Made by a program: the position numbers and the translations under genes
Origin: CAZWUZ01 sp964637655 [NCBI: uncultured bacterium]
Lineage (GTDB): Bacteria > DAOPZR01
Assembly (NCBI GenBank): GCA_964637655.1
Contig: CAZWUZ010000134.1
Coordinates: forward strand, 1 to 10,156
Direction: 5' to 3'
Length of the DNA stretch: 10,156 bases
The notes under the pieces: model-generated
What the model saw: the letters and a program-made list of their open reading frames with translations, nothing else
What the model was told of the DNA's origin: nothing
Database searches by the model: none
Shown here: piece after piece, positions 1 through 8,691 of the stretch
Layout: each line of letters opens with the position of its first letter
How positions within the stretch are numbered: position 1 is the stretch's first letter

Positions 1-102
1 ATCGCATGGGCAGGCCGTCTTGCACGGTTTCTCCTCGCAGTACTCGCACTTGGCGAGTTCATTCGCCAGTTGCGCATCCGTCAGATACAGTTTGCAGTCC
101 AT
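1..102 (-). CDS. Fe-S oxidoreductase N-terminal fragment (PreT/DPD/GltD-like), cut by window edge
   Basis: Only the first 34 codons lie in the window. The protein begins MDCKLYLTDAQLANELAKC and continues with a cysteine cluster, CEYCEEKPCKTACPCD, that is C-x2-C-x4-C-x3-C-P. This spacing, with a Pro after the fourth Cys, matches the first [4Fe-4S] cluster site of the N-terminal ferredoxin-like domain found in dihydropyrimidine dehydrogenase, its bacterial subunit PreT, and related NAD(P)H/FAD oxidoreductases such as the glutamate synthase small subunit. In those families the domain passes electrons between flavin and Fe-S centres. The start is well fixed: AGGAGG at 113-108 lies 5 nt before the ATG, the strongest ribosome binding site in the window. 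The gene follows the small membrane-protein gene after 49 nt on the same strand, so it may be the end of the operon or have its own promoter. Which oxidoreductase it is, and whether it is intact, cannot be seen here. Confidence 0.7.
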   Translation of the reverse strand, partial: MDCKLYLTDAQLANELAKCEYCEEKPCKTACPCD

Positions 103-107
103 CACTT

Positions 108-113
108 CCTCCT
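108..113 (-). promoter_or_regulatory. Consensus Shine-Dalgarno of the left-edge Fe-S gene
   Basis: AGGAGG reads on the minus strand at 113-108 and is separated from the ATG (102-100) by AAGTG, an ideal 5-nt spacing. It fixes the start of the truncated Fe-S gene. It contrasts with the weak sites inside the operon upstream, where translation probably depends on coupling to the preceding gene. Confidence 0.85.
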
Positions 114-126
114 TGCGGTATGTGTC

Positions 127-155
127 AGTATCGAAACCGGCAGCTGCCCGGTCAT
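127..155 (-). promoter_or_regulatory. Weak candidate promoter for the left-edge Fe-S gene
   Basis: On the minus strand ATGACC (155-150) and GATACT (132-127) are separated by 17 bp. Each matches four of six positions of the sigma-70 hexamers, and the predicted transcript start near 120 would leave a short leader containing the AGGAGG site. The -35 hexamer overlaps the end of the small upstream gene. A match of this quality can arise by chance, so this is only a possible internal promoter that could let the Fe-S gene be expressed apart from the glm genes. Confidence 0.25.
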
Positions 156-295
156 TCGTTCAGCATGTTTTCCGCGGTCGACGTCGAGGTCGTGCCCGTC
201 GTCGCGGCGGTGCTCTTATCGAGAATCTTTTTCCCCTGCCAGACAAAAAAGGCAATCAGCCCGATGATGACGAGCTTGATGACAAAATCCTTCAT
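152..295 (-). CDS. 47-residue single-pass membrane protein, function unknown
   Basis: A short open frame starting ATG at 295, 14 nt after the glmS stop. A strong purine-rich ribosome binding site, GGGAGGGG (310-303), sits about 7-9 nt before the start and overlaps the last base of the glmS stop codon. The product has a short N-terminus (MKDFVIK), a hydrophobic stretch at about residues 5-19 (FVIKLVIIGLIAFFVW) long enough for one membrane helix, a basic cluster GKKILDK at residues 21-27, and a Thr/Ser/Ala-rich tail from about residue 28, ending AENMLNE. The helix flanked by Lys residues suggests an inner-membrane anchor with a small polar tail, though its orientation is unclear. I recognise no family. 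The ribosome binding site, the sensible membrane-protein composition and the operon position make it a likely real gene. It could be a small regulator or accessory factor of the neighbouring membrane or cell-wall enzymes, but that is speculation. Confidence 0.7.
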   Translation of the reverse strand: MKDFVIKLVIIGLIAFFVWQGKKILDKSTAATTGTTSTSTAENMLNE

Positions 296-309
296 CGTCC
301 GTCCCCTCC

Positions 310-2139
310 CTATTCGACCGTGACGCTCTTGGCCAGATTGCGCGGCTGATCGACATCGCAGCCGCGCCGCACGGCGATATGGTAGGCCAGCAGCTGCAGC
401 GGCACCACGTTGAGGATGGGCGACACCAGCGGGTGGCAGCGCGGAATGTAAATGGCCTCGTCCACCAGGTCGATCATCTCCGTGTCGCCGTCGGTCACCA
501 GCGCCAGCACCGTGCCGCCGCGCGCGTTGACTTCCTTGATGTTGCCGATCACCTTTTCGCGCACGTGGTCCTCGGTGGCGATAACCAGCACCGGAAGCGC
601 CTCGTCGATGAGCGCGATCGGCCCGTGCTTCATTTCCCCGGCGGGATACCCCTCGGCGTGGATGTAGGAGATTTCCTTGAGCTTGAGCGCGCCTTCGAGC
701 GCCACGGGATAGTTGATGCCGCGCCCGAGGTAGAGGTAGTCGGTGCACTTGAAGTAGTCCAGTGCCAGTTCGCGGATGAATTTGTCTTTTTTCAACAGCT
801 GCTCGACCTGCTGCGGCACCTGGTAGAGCGCCTCCGACAGTTCGCACACCTGCGCGCTGTCCATCGTCTGGCGCAATTGCGCGAGGTAGAGCGCGAAGAT
901 GTAGAGCACGGTGAGCTGCGCGGTGAAGGCCTTGGTCGAGGCCACGCCGATTTCCGGGCCCGCGTGCGTGTAGACCGTGGCATCCGCCTCGCGCGTGATG
1001 CTGCTGCCGACGACGTTGCAGATGGCGAGCGTCTTGGCCCCGCATTTCTTCGCCGCGCGCACCGCCATGAGCGTGTCCGCGGTCTCCCCCGACTGGGTGA
1101 TGGCGATGACCAGCGTGCTGCCGTCCACCAGCAGGTGGCGGTAGCGGAACTCCGAGGCGTAATCGACCTCGACCGGGAGGCGGCAGAGCTGCTCGATCAG
1201 GAACTTGCCCGTCAGCCCCGAGTGCCACGAGGTGCCGCAGGCGACGATCACCACGCGCGAGATGGACTTGAGCCACTCGTCAGCGAGGTTCATCTCCTCG
1301 AGGTGGATGCCGCACCCTTCGAGCATCAGGCGCCCGCGCATGGTGTCGGTGATGACGCGCGGTTGTTCAAAAATTTCCTTCAGCATGAAATGCTTGAACC
1401 CCTCTTTTTCCGCCTGCACGGGCGACCAGGTGATGGTCTGCGGCACGTACTGTTTCTCCGCGCCGTCCTCCCCGTAGAGGGTGAAGGCCTGCGCGGTGAG
1501 CACCCCGGTATCGCCGTCCTCGATAAACACCGCGCGCTGGGTCGACGCGAGGAAAGCAGGAACATCCGAGGCGACGAAGTTTTCCCCGTCGCCGAGCCCG
1601 ACGACCAGCGGACTCCCCTGCCGCGCGACCACCAGTTTGTCCGGTTCGCGCGCCGAGAGGACCACCAGCGCGTAGGAGCCGCGCACGCGGGCGAGCACCC
1701 GCCGCACCGCGTCGTGCAGATTGTCCCCGCGGTACTGCTCCTCGATGAGGTGCACGAGCACCTCGGTATCGGTCTCCGACTTGAACGTGTGTTTCGCCGC
1801 CAGTTCCTGCTTGAGGACGGCGTAATTCTCGATGATGCCGTTATGGACAATGACGAGGGTGCCTGTGCAGTCGGTATGCGGGTGGGCGTTTTCCTCGGTC
1901 GGCCGCCCGTGCGTTGCCCAGCGCGTATGCCCGATGCCGGTGTTCCCCTGCAGCGGCTGCTCGTTGAGTTTGTTGGTCAGGTTGATCAGCTTGCCGCTGC
2001 TGCGCCGCAACTGCAGCGCGCCGTCGTGTTCGACCGCCACGCCCGCCGAGTCGTAGCCGCGGTATTCCAGCCGCCGCAACCCGTCAAGGATGAGCGGCGC
2101 CGCCTGCAGTTTCCCGACATACCCGATGATCCCGCACAT
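310..2139 (-). CDS. glmS: Glutamine--fructose-6-phosphate aminotransferase (isomerizing)
   Basis: Makes glucosamine-6-phosphate and glutamate from fructose-6-phosphate and glutamine, the entry step to UDP-GlcNAc, in the cytoplasm. At 609 residues it has full family length. The N-terminal glutaminase domain begins MCGIIGYVG, leaving Cys as the N-terminal nucleophile once Met is removed, and carries HTRWATHGRPTEENAHPH (71-88), HNGIIENY (99-106) and SETDTEV (121-127). Two SIS sugar-isomerase domains follow, with CGTSWHSG (301-308), ITQSGETADT (347-356) and GVASTKAFTAQ (398-408). The isomerase residues known from E. coli are present: Glu489, His505 in HAEGYPAGEMKHGP, and Lys604 in the canonical C-terminus DVDQPRNLAKSVTVE. 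It starts 6 nt after the pdxJ stop with no clear Shine-Dalgarno, so coupled translation is likely. That gap also leaves no room for the glmS ribozyme known from Firmicutes. Its product is the substrate of GlmM, encoded two genes upstream. Confidence 0.98.
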   Translation of the reverse strand: MCGIIGYVGKLQAAPLILDGLRRLEYRGYDSAGVAVEHDGALQLRRSSGKLINLTNKLNEQPLQGNTGIGHTRWATHGRPTEENAHPHTDCTGTLVIVHNGIIENYAVLKQELAAKHTFKSETDTEVLVHLIEEQYRGDNLHDAVRRVLARVRGSYALVVLSAREPDKLVVARQGSPLVVGLGDGENFVASDVPAFLASTQRAVFIEDGDTGVLTAQAFTLYGEDGAEKQYVPQTITWSPVQAEKEGFKHFMLKEIFEQPRVITDTMRGRLMLEGCGIHLEEMNLADEWLKSISRVVIVACGTSWHSGLTGKFLIEQLCRLPVEVDYASEFRYRHLLVDGSTLVIAITQSGETADTLMAVRAAKKCGAKTLAICNVVGSSITREADATVYTHAGPEIGVASTKAFTAQLTVLYIFALYLAQLRQTMDSAQVCELSEALYQVPQQVEQLLKKDKFIRELALDYFKCTDYLYLGRGINYPVALEGALKLKEISYIHAEGYPAGEMKHGPIALIDEALPVLVIATEDHVREKVIGNIKEVNARGGTVLALVTDGDTEMIDLVDEAIYIPRCHPLVSPILNVVPLQLLAYHIAVRRGCDVDQPRNLAKSVTVE

Positions 2140-2145
2140 GGCCGG

Positions 2146-2889
2146 CTACCGTCCCTTCCGCCGCATCGTGATACCCATCTCGCGCACGGCCGCGCGCAGC
2201 CCAGTGAAGACCGCGCGGCTGACGATGCTGTGCCCGATATTGAGTTCTTCCATCCCGGGGATGGCCGCCACCGGGCCGACGTTGGCATAGTCGAGGCCGT
2301 GCCCGGCATTGACGCGCAGCCCGAGGCGCAACGCCAGCGCCGCCGCCTGCTGCAGGCGGCGCAGTTCGCGCCGGCGCGCCGCCGCGCTGCGCGCGTTGGC
2401 ATACTCGCCGGTGTGCAGCTCGATGTACTCGGCCCCGGTCGCCGCCGCGGCCCGCACCTCGCGCGCCTCCGGGGCGATGAAGAGCGACACAATGATGCCG
2501 CGGTCCTGCAGCCGCCAGACCGCCTGCGCCACCTGCTTTTCCCGTCCCGCCACCGCCAGTCCCCCCTCGGTGGTCAGTTCCCGACGCTTCTCCGGGACGA
2601 TGGTCGCCTGCTCGGGTTTCACCTGCAGCGCAAAACGGACAATTTCCTCCGCCAGCGCCATCTCGATATTGAGCGAAACCTTCACCTGTTTCCGCAGGGC
2701 GAGCACGTCGGCATCCTGGATGTGGCGGCGGTCCTCGCGCAGATGCACGGTGATACCGGTCGCTCCGCCCGCCTCCGCCGCGCGCGCCGCCTCGAGCACG
2801 GACGGCTGCGTGCCGCCGCGCGCCTGGCGCAGCGTCGCCACGTGGTCGATATTGACCCCCAGCCGCAGCCCGCGGCGTCGCCGTTTCAT
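2146..2889 (-). CDS. pdxJ: Pyridoxine 5'-phosphate synthase
   Basis: Condenses 3-amino-2-oxopropyl phosphate (from the PdxA step) with 1-deoxy-D-xylulose-5-phosphate to give pyridoxine 5'-phosphate, the ring-closing step of the DXP-dependent vitamin B6 pathway. The 247-residue TIM-barrel protein has the usual length. Conserved blocks are in order: [17 protein letters not shown] (10-26), [12 protein letters not shown] (46-57, with catalytic-type His49), LNIEMA (73-78, Glu76), [14 protein letters not shown] (98-111), ELHTGEYA (157-164), [11 protein letters not shown] (194-204, His197) and [16 protein letters not shown] (216-231). The N-terminus is unusually basic (MKRRRRG). Its ATG overlaps the glmM stop codon as ATGA, and glmS follows after 6 nt. 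In many Proteobacteria pdxJ is followed by acpS, which is absent here. The presence of PdxJ implies the organism does not rely solely on the PdxS/PdxT route. Confidence 0.97.
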   Translation of the reverse strand: MKRRRRGLRLGVNIDHVATLRQARGGTQPSVLEAARAAEAGGATGITVHLREDRRHIQDADVLALRKQVKVSLNIEMALAEEIVRFALQVKPEQATIVPEKRRELTTEGGLAVAGREKQVAQAVWRLQDRGIIVSLFIAPEAREVRAAAATGAEYIELHTGEYANARSAAARRRELRRLQQAAALALRLGLRVNAGHGLDYANVGPVAAIPGMEELNIGHSIVSRAVFTGLRAAVREMGITMRRKGR

Positions 2890-4256
2890 GCGCCGAGTTC
2901 CGCGCGGATGAGGTCCGCCAGCCCGGTGCAGACGCGGTCGACATCCGCCTGCTGTTCCGCCTCGACCATCACCCGCGCCAGTTTTTCCGTGCCTGAATAA
3001 CGCAGCAGGATGCGCCCCTTGCCGCGCAGTTCGCGCTCGTACTTCGCCTGCAGCGGCACCAGTCCGTGAACATCCTCGAACGGCACCTTGTCGGTCACCC
3101 TGATATTGACCAGTTGCTGCGGATAGACGGTGAACAGGTCCGTCAGCGTGCTGAACGGCTGCTGCTGCTGCGCATAAATGTGCAGCACCTGCAGCGCGGT
3201 GATGACCCCGTCGCCGGTCCGGTTGTGGTCATAGAAAATGATGTGACCCGACTGCTCCCCGCCAAGCCGGCAGCCGTGCGCGCGCATCTCCTCGAGCACG
3301 TAGCGGTCGCCGACGGCAGTGCGCACGACGTTGACCCCCTGCGCGACAAGGAAATTCTCGAACCCGAGATTGCTCATCACCGTGGTGACCACGGTGTTGC
3401 CGGCGAGGGTGCCCGCCGCCTTGAGGTGCAGGGCGAGCAGTGCCATGATGCGGTCGCCGTCCACCGCCCGTCCCTGCTCATCCACGAACAGCACGCGGTC
3501 GGCATCGCCATCGTGCGCGAGGCCGAGCGCCGCCTGCTCCCGCACCACCACCGCCGCGAGCGCGTCGAGATGCAGCGACCCGCACCCGGCGTTGATGTTG
3601 CTGCCGTCAGGGTCGCAGTTGATGGCGACCACCTCCGCCCCGAGTTCGCGCAGCAGCCGCGGGGTGATGGCGCTGGCCGCGCCGTTGGCGCCATCCACCA
3701 CCACCTTCAGACCCGCCAGCGGCGTCCCGGCAGGGAGTGTGGCACGCACCAGCGCGGCGTAGCGGTCGGTGGCGTCGGCCAGCCAGCGGCAGGAACCGAC
3801 GTCACTCCCCGCGGGCGCCGGCAGCGCCTGCGTCTCGTCGAGGATGATGGTTTCCAGCGCGCGCTCGGCGGCATCGTCGAGCTTGTGCCCGTCACCGTCG
3901 AAAAACTTGATGCCGTTGTCCTCCATGGGATTGTGCGAGGCGGAGATAACCACTCCCGCCTGCGCGCCGAGCTGGCGCACGAGCAGCGCCACCGCCGGGG
4001 TGGGGAGCACGCCGCCGTCGCAGACGTCAGCCCCCGCGGCGCAGAGCCCGGCGGTGAGCGCCGCGCTGAGCATGCCTCCCGACAGGCGCGGGTCGCGCCC
4101 GAGGAAAAAGAGCGGACGCTCCGTCCCGGTCGCCGCGCGGAAATGCACCGCCGCGGCGCGCCCGAGGCGCACCGCCAGTTCGACCGTCAGCTCGCGGTTG
4201 GCCACCCCGCGCACCCCGTCGGTGCCAAACAGGCGCCGGGCGCCGGAGGCGCTCAC
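2886..4256 (-). CDS. glmM: Phosphoglucosamine mutase
   Basis: Interconverts glucosamine-6-phosphate and glucosamine-1-phosphate, between GlmS and the bifunctional GlmU on the way to UDP-GlcNAc. The 456-residue protein shows the four-domain alpha-D-phosphohexomutase layout: FGTDGVRG (10-17) near the N-terminus, the active-site loop [16 protein letters not shown] (104-119) with the phosphorylated serine at Ser107, the metal-binding DGDADR (249-254), the sugar-recognition loop GEQSGHI (333-339) typical of GlmM rather than of phosphoglucomutase or phosphomannomutase, and the phosphate-binding RYSGTE (419-424). The start is a GTG at 4256 that overlaps the upstream TGA stop (GTGA). A GGAG lies only 2 nt before it, so coupling probably matters more than that site. 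Starting here puts FGTDGVRG at the normal distance from the N-terminus. In Firmicutes GlmM binds CdaA and lowers c-di-AMP synthesis. Its position next to cdaA/cdaR is consistent with that, though the interaction is inferred. Confidence 0.98.
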   Translation of the reverse strand: MSASGARRLFGTDGVRGVANRELTVELAVRLGRAAAVHFRAATGTERPLFFLGRDPRLSGGMLSAALTAGLCAAGADVCDGGVLPTPAVALLVRQLGAQAGVVISASHNPMEDNGIKFFDGDGHKLDDAAERALETIILDETQALPAPAGSDVGSCRWLADATDRYAALVRATLPAGTPLAGLKVVVDGANGAASAITPRLLRELGAEVVAINCDPDGSNINAGCGSLHLDALAAVVVREQAALGLAHDGDADRVLFVDEQGRAVDGDRIMALLALHLKAAGTLAGNTVVTTVMSNLGFENFLVAQGVNVVRTAVGDRYVLEEMRAHGCRLGGEQSGHIIFYDHNRTGDGVITALQVLHIYAQQQQPFSTLTDLFTVYPQQLVNIRVTDKVPFEDVHGLVPLQAKYERELRGKGRILLRYSGTEKLARVMVEAEQQADVDRVCTGLADLIRAELGA

Positions 4257-5194
4257 TGCTCCACACTCACGGTCGGCGGATCGATGCGGATGACGGTGAC
4301 GTTCTCGGGCACATCGACCTGCAGCATCGGACTGGTGCGGAAATCGGCGCCGCGGGCGGCATCGATGTAGCAGGCGATGCTCGCCGCGGTCAGCCCGTTG
4401 ACCGCCGTGGCCGGGCCTTCCACCTCGATGGTTACCTGCTCGGGCCGCACCCGCAGCCCGGGCGGCGCATTACGCAGCGCCACCGGCACGCTGGTCACCG
4501 TCTTCTGCAGTCGCTCGGCAGTGATGCGCACCACCGCGTCGACCGGGGCGGTGTCGAGCACAAGCAACCGCGGGTGGTGCGAACGCACCTGCACGCGGCG
4601 CGCGATGTCCTGCGCCACCCCGGCAACGGAAATGTCCTCGGTGCCGATGTCGGTAAGCGTGCGCAGCAGCGAATCGGGACCGAAGACCCGCACCGCCGCC
4701 GGAGTCGCCGCCGTGCCGGCCAGCACGAACCCGGTTGCCGGGTGCCCGTGCGTGCGCACGCGCACCGGCAGCAGCCGCTCGCTGCTCCCCTCGAGGATGA
4801 TCTCGAGTTGTGCCGGTTCGACCTTCACCGGCTGGGCGCCGTTGACCAGGTCGAACAGGTCGAGGGCCAGCGCTTCGCTGTTGCTCCCGGCGCGCAGGCC
4901 GGAGACGTCGACCGCCACCGGCGGAAACATCGCGTCCGTCAGCGAATTGACCACCTGCGGCGCCCCCTTGAAGGTAACGACAACCGTGTCGATGCTCCCC
5001 TCCGCCACCGCCAGCCCGGCCGGCAGGTTGACGTAGGCCAGCGACACGCTCAGGCGGGTCTCCGCGCTCTGCTGGCTGACCACCATGAGCCAGAGCAGCA
5101 GGGCGAGCACGCCGGTTACCAGCTTGGCCGGCAGTTCGTTGGTCAGCGCCGCGCGCCAGTCGAAATTCCGCAGCCACTCCCCGCGTATCTTCAT
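4253..5194 (-). CDS. cdaR: YbbR-domain membrane protein, CdaA regulator CdaR-like
   Basis: A 313-residue protein with a short cytoplasmic N-terminus, one predicted membrane helix at about residues 24-40 (KLVTGVLALLLWLMVVS), and a long extracytoplasmic region. That region divides into about three YbbR-type beta-rich repeats, roughly residues 48-136, 140-226 and 231-312. They share a pattern of a V-x-P turn followed by alternating hydrophobic strands, for example VKVEPAQLEIILEG, VTIEVEG and [12 protein letters not shown]. Firmicute CdaR has four repeats, so this one is slightly shorter. CdaR proteins modulate CdaA diadenylate cyclase across the membrane, and the gene directly downstream of cdaA (4-nt gap) supports that role here. 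The ATG at 5194 has only a weak upstream TAGG. The stop overlaps the GTG of glmM. Sequence similarity in this family is low, so identification rests on topology, repeat pattern and gene order together. Confidence 0.88.
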   Translation of the reverse strand: MKIRGEWLRNFDWRAALTNELPAKLVTGVLALLLWLMVVSQQSAETRLSVSLAYVNLPAGLAVAEGSIDTVVVTFKGAPQVVNSLTDAMFPPVAVDVSGLRAGSNSEALALDLFDLVNGAQPVKVEPAQLEIILEGSSERLLPVRVRTHGHPATGFVLAGTAATPAAVRVFGPDSLLRTLTDIGTEDISVAGVAQDIARRVQVRSHHPRLLVLDTAPVDAVVRITAERLQKTVTSVPVALRNAPPGLRVRPEQVTIEVEGPATAVNGLTAASIACYIDAARGADFRTSPMLQVDVPENVTVIRIDPPTVSVEQ

Positions 5195-5198
5195 AGGC

Positions 5199-5975
5199 CT
5201 ACAGGTTCACCTCGCCGCCCGCACTGTACAGCGTCAGCATCTCGCGCAGCGCCTCTTCGTTCAGGTTGGTGGTGATGTTGCCGCGCAGGGCGATGGAGAT
5301 CGTCCCCGTCTCCTCCGAAACGATGAGCACGCAGGCATCCGTCTCCTGCGACAGCCCGATGGCCGCCCGGTGACGGGTGCCGTACTTCTGGTCGATGGCC
5401 GTCCCCTCCTGCGGCAGCGGCAGGATGCAGCTGGCCAGCGCCAGCCGCCCCTTGCTGACTATTGCCGCCCCGTCATGCAGCGCCGTCTTGGGAAAGAACA
5501 CGCTGTGCAGCAGTTCCGTCGACACCTGCGCGTCGATCTTGACTCCCGCGGTCACATGCCCCTTGAGCGGGGTCTCGCGCTCGAAGGCGATGAGCGCGCC
5601 GATGCGCTCGTTGCTCAACCGCCGGACCGCGCGCACCGTCTCGTCGATGACCTCCGCCTCCTGCTCGTGGTCGGTGAGCGCGAAGTTGAAGAAGCGGCGC
5701 TCGCCGAGGCGGGCCAGCGCGCGGCGGATCTCGGGATGGAAGAGGATGATGAGAATGATGATGAACGTCGTCCACAGCTTGCCCAGCGCCCAGCTGAGCA
5801 GCTGCAGCTTGAGCATCTCCGCCGCCAGCGTCACCGCCGCGAGCAGGACCAGCCCGCGCACCACCTGCACCGCGCGCGTGCCGCGGATGAGGATGTAGGT
5901 GTAGTAGAACAGTGCCCAGACGACGATGATCTCGAACACGTCGGTCAGGCGCATCGCCTGCAAGGTTGCCAGCAT
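5199..5975 (-). CDS. cdaA: Membrane diadenylate cyclase (c-di-AMP synthase), CdaA/DacA type
   Basis: Joins two ATP into cyclic di-AMP, a second messenger that in other bacteria controls potassium and osmolyte transport and cell-wall homeostasis. The 258-residue protein has three N-terminal hydrophobic helices (about residues 13-32, 38-53 and 66-79), the linker FHPEIRRALARLGERRFF (79-96), and a DAC (DisA_N) domain. The catalytic signatures are intact: LHDGA (166-170) and GTRHRAAIGLSQETDA (199-214), which carries the RHR motif. The ATG at 5975 is preferred over the ATG at residue 8 because GGAGAAGGATAGGAGC lies immediately upstream, inside the end of folP. The folP stop is 4 nt upstream. CdaR and GlmM, its known regulators in Firmicutes, are the next two genes. 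No other c-di-AMP gene, such as a phosphodiesterase, is in the window. Confidence 0.97.
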   Translation of the reverse strand: MLATLQAMRLTDVFEIIVVWALFYYTYILIRGTRAVQVVRGLVLLAAVTLAAEMLKLQLLSWALGKLWTTFIIILIILFHPEIRRALARLGERRFFNFALTDHEQEAEVIDETVRAVRRLSNERIGALIAFERETPLKGHVTAGVKIDAQVSTELLHSVFFPKTALHDGAAIVSKGRLALASCILPLPQEGTAIDQKYGTRHRAAIGLSQETDACVLIVSEETGTISIALRGNITTNLNEEALREMLTLYSAGGEVNL

Positions 5976-5979
5976 GCTC

Positions 5980-6817
5980 CTATCCTTCTCCTTCCGCCGT
6001 CAGCGCCGCGGTAATCCGCAGCGCCTGCACCGTTTCCCGCACATCATGCACCCGCAGCAGCGCCGCCCCGCGGCGCGCCGCGAACAGGTTGGCCGCCACC
6101 GTCGCGCCGAGCCGGTCCGCGTCCATCGCCCCGAGCAGCCGCCCGAGGAACGACTTGCGCGACAGCCCGACCAGTACCGGGCACTGCGTCCGCGCCGCCA
6201 GCACTGGGAGCGCGCGCAGCAGCGCGACATTGTGCGCCACCGTCTTGCCGAAGCCGATCCCCGGGTCGACGCAGATGCCGTCGGCAGCCACGCCCGCCGC
6301 CCGCGCCCGCGCCGCTGCCGCGGCAAGCAACTCCCCCACCTCGGCGACCACGTCCGCATACTGCGGGTCCTGCTGCATCGTGCGCGGCTCACCCTGCATG
6401 TGCATCAGGCAGAGCCCCGCGCCGTACTGCGCCGCGAGCCGCGCCAGCGTGTCGCCGTCGCGCAGCCCGCTGATATCGTTGACCAGCAGCGCGCCGCAGT
6501 CAAGCGCCGCGCGCGCCACCTCCGGTTTCACCGTGTCGATGGAGAACGGTATGCCCGCCCGCCCCAGTTGCTCCGCCACGGGCAGCACGCGCCGCAACTC
6601 CTCCGCCTCGTCCACCGGCGCCGCCCCCGGGCGCGTCGATTCGCCCCCGAGGTCGATGAGTGCCGCCCCCTGCGCGCGCATCTGTTGCGCCCGGTCGACC
6701 GCCGCCGCCGGGTCCGCATGCCGCCCCCCGTCGTGGAACGAGTCGGGGGTGACATTGAGGATGCCCATGACCGCGGGCGGGCCGCCCGCCCGCAGCACGC
6801 ATCCGCGCGCGGTGAAA

Positions 6818-6828
<11 letters not shown>
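5980..6828 (-). CDS. folP: Dihydropteroate synthase
   Basis: Condenses 6-hydroxymethyl-7,8-dihydropterin diphosphate with p-aminobenzoate to give dihydropteroate in folate synthesis; it is the target of sulfonamides. The 282-residue TIM barrel has full length and all the signature blocks: MGILNVTPDSFHDGG (21-35), LIDLGGESTRPGA (57-69), FSIDTVKPEVARAAL (95-109), VNDISG (116-121), LMHMQGEPRTMQ (141-152), VDPGIGFGKT (187-196), VGLSRKSFLG (220-229) and LRVHDVRET (258-266). The ATG at 6828 is inside the 3' end of ftsH (11-nt overlap) and has no evident Shine-Dalgarno. It is chosen because the family normally has about 15-25 residues before the first strand. The next ATG, at residue 21, would begin directly at that strand. 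Translation is probably coupled to ftsH. No other folate gene is adjacent. Confidence 0.97.
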
Positions 6829-8689
<1,861 letters not shown>

Positions 8690-8691
8690 CG

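Noticed and set aside
137-151. Palindromic CCGGCAGCTGCCCGG just after the small membrane-protein gene as a terminator
   Set aside because: The inverted repeat has almost no loop; a realistic hairpin has about 5 bp with a bulge and is followed by only three T residues. That is too weak to call an intrinsic terminator.
2140-2145. Possible glmS ribozyme or other leader regulation before glmS
   Set aside because: Only 6 nt separate the pdxJ stop from the glmS start, so there is no leader, and nothing resembling the ribozyme could fit without lying inside pdxJ.
379-3000. Very long plus-strand open frame (873 codons) opposite glmS and pdxJ
   Set aside because: It lies antisense to two genes with full sets of family motifs, and its translation is low-complexity (rich in Arg, His, Ala, Val, Asp) with no recognisable domain. 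Long antisense frames are expected in GC-rich coding DNA.
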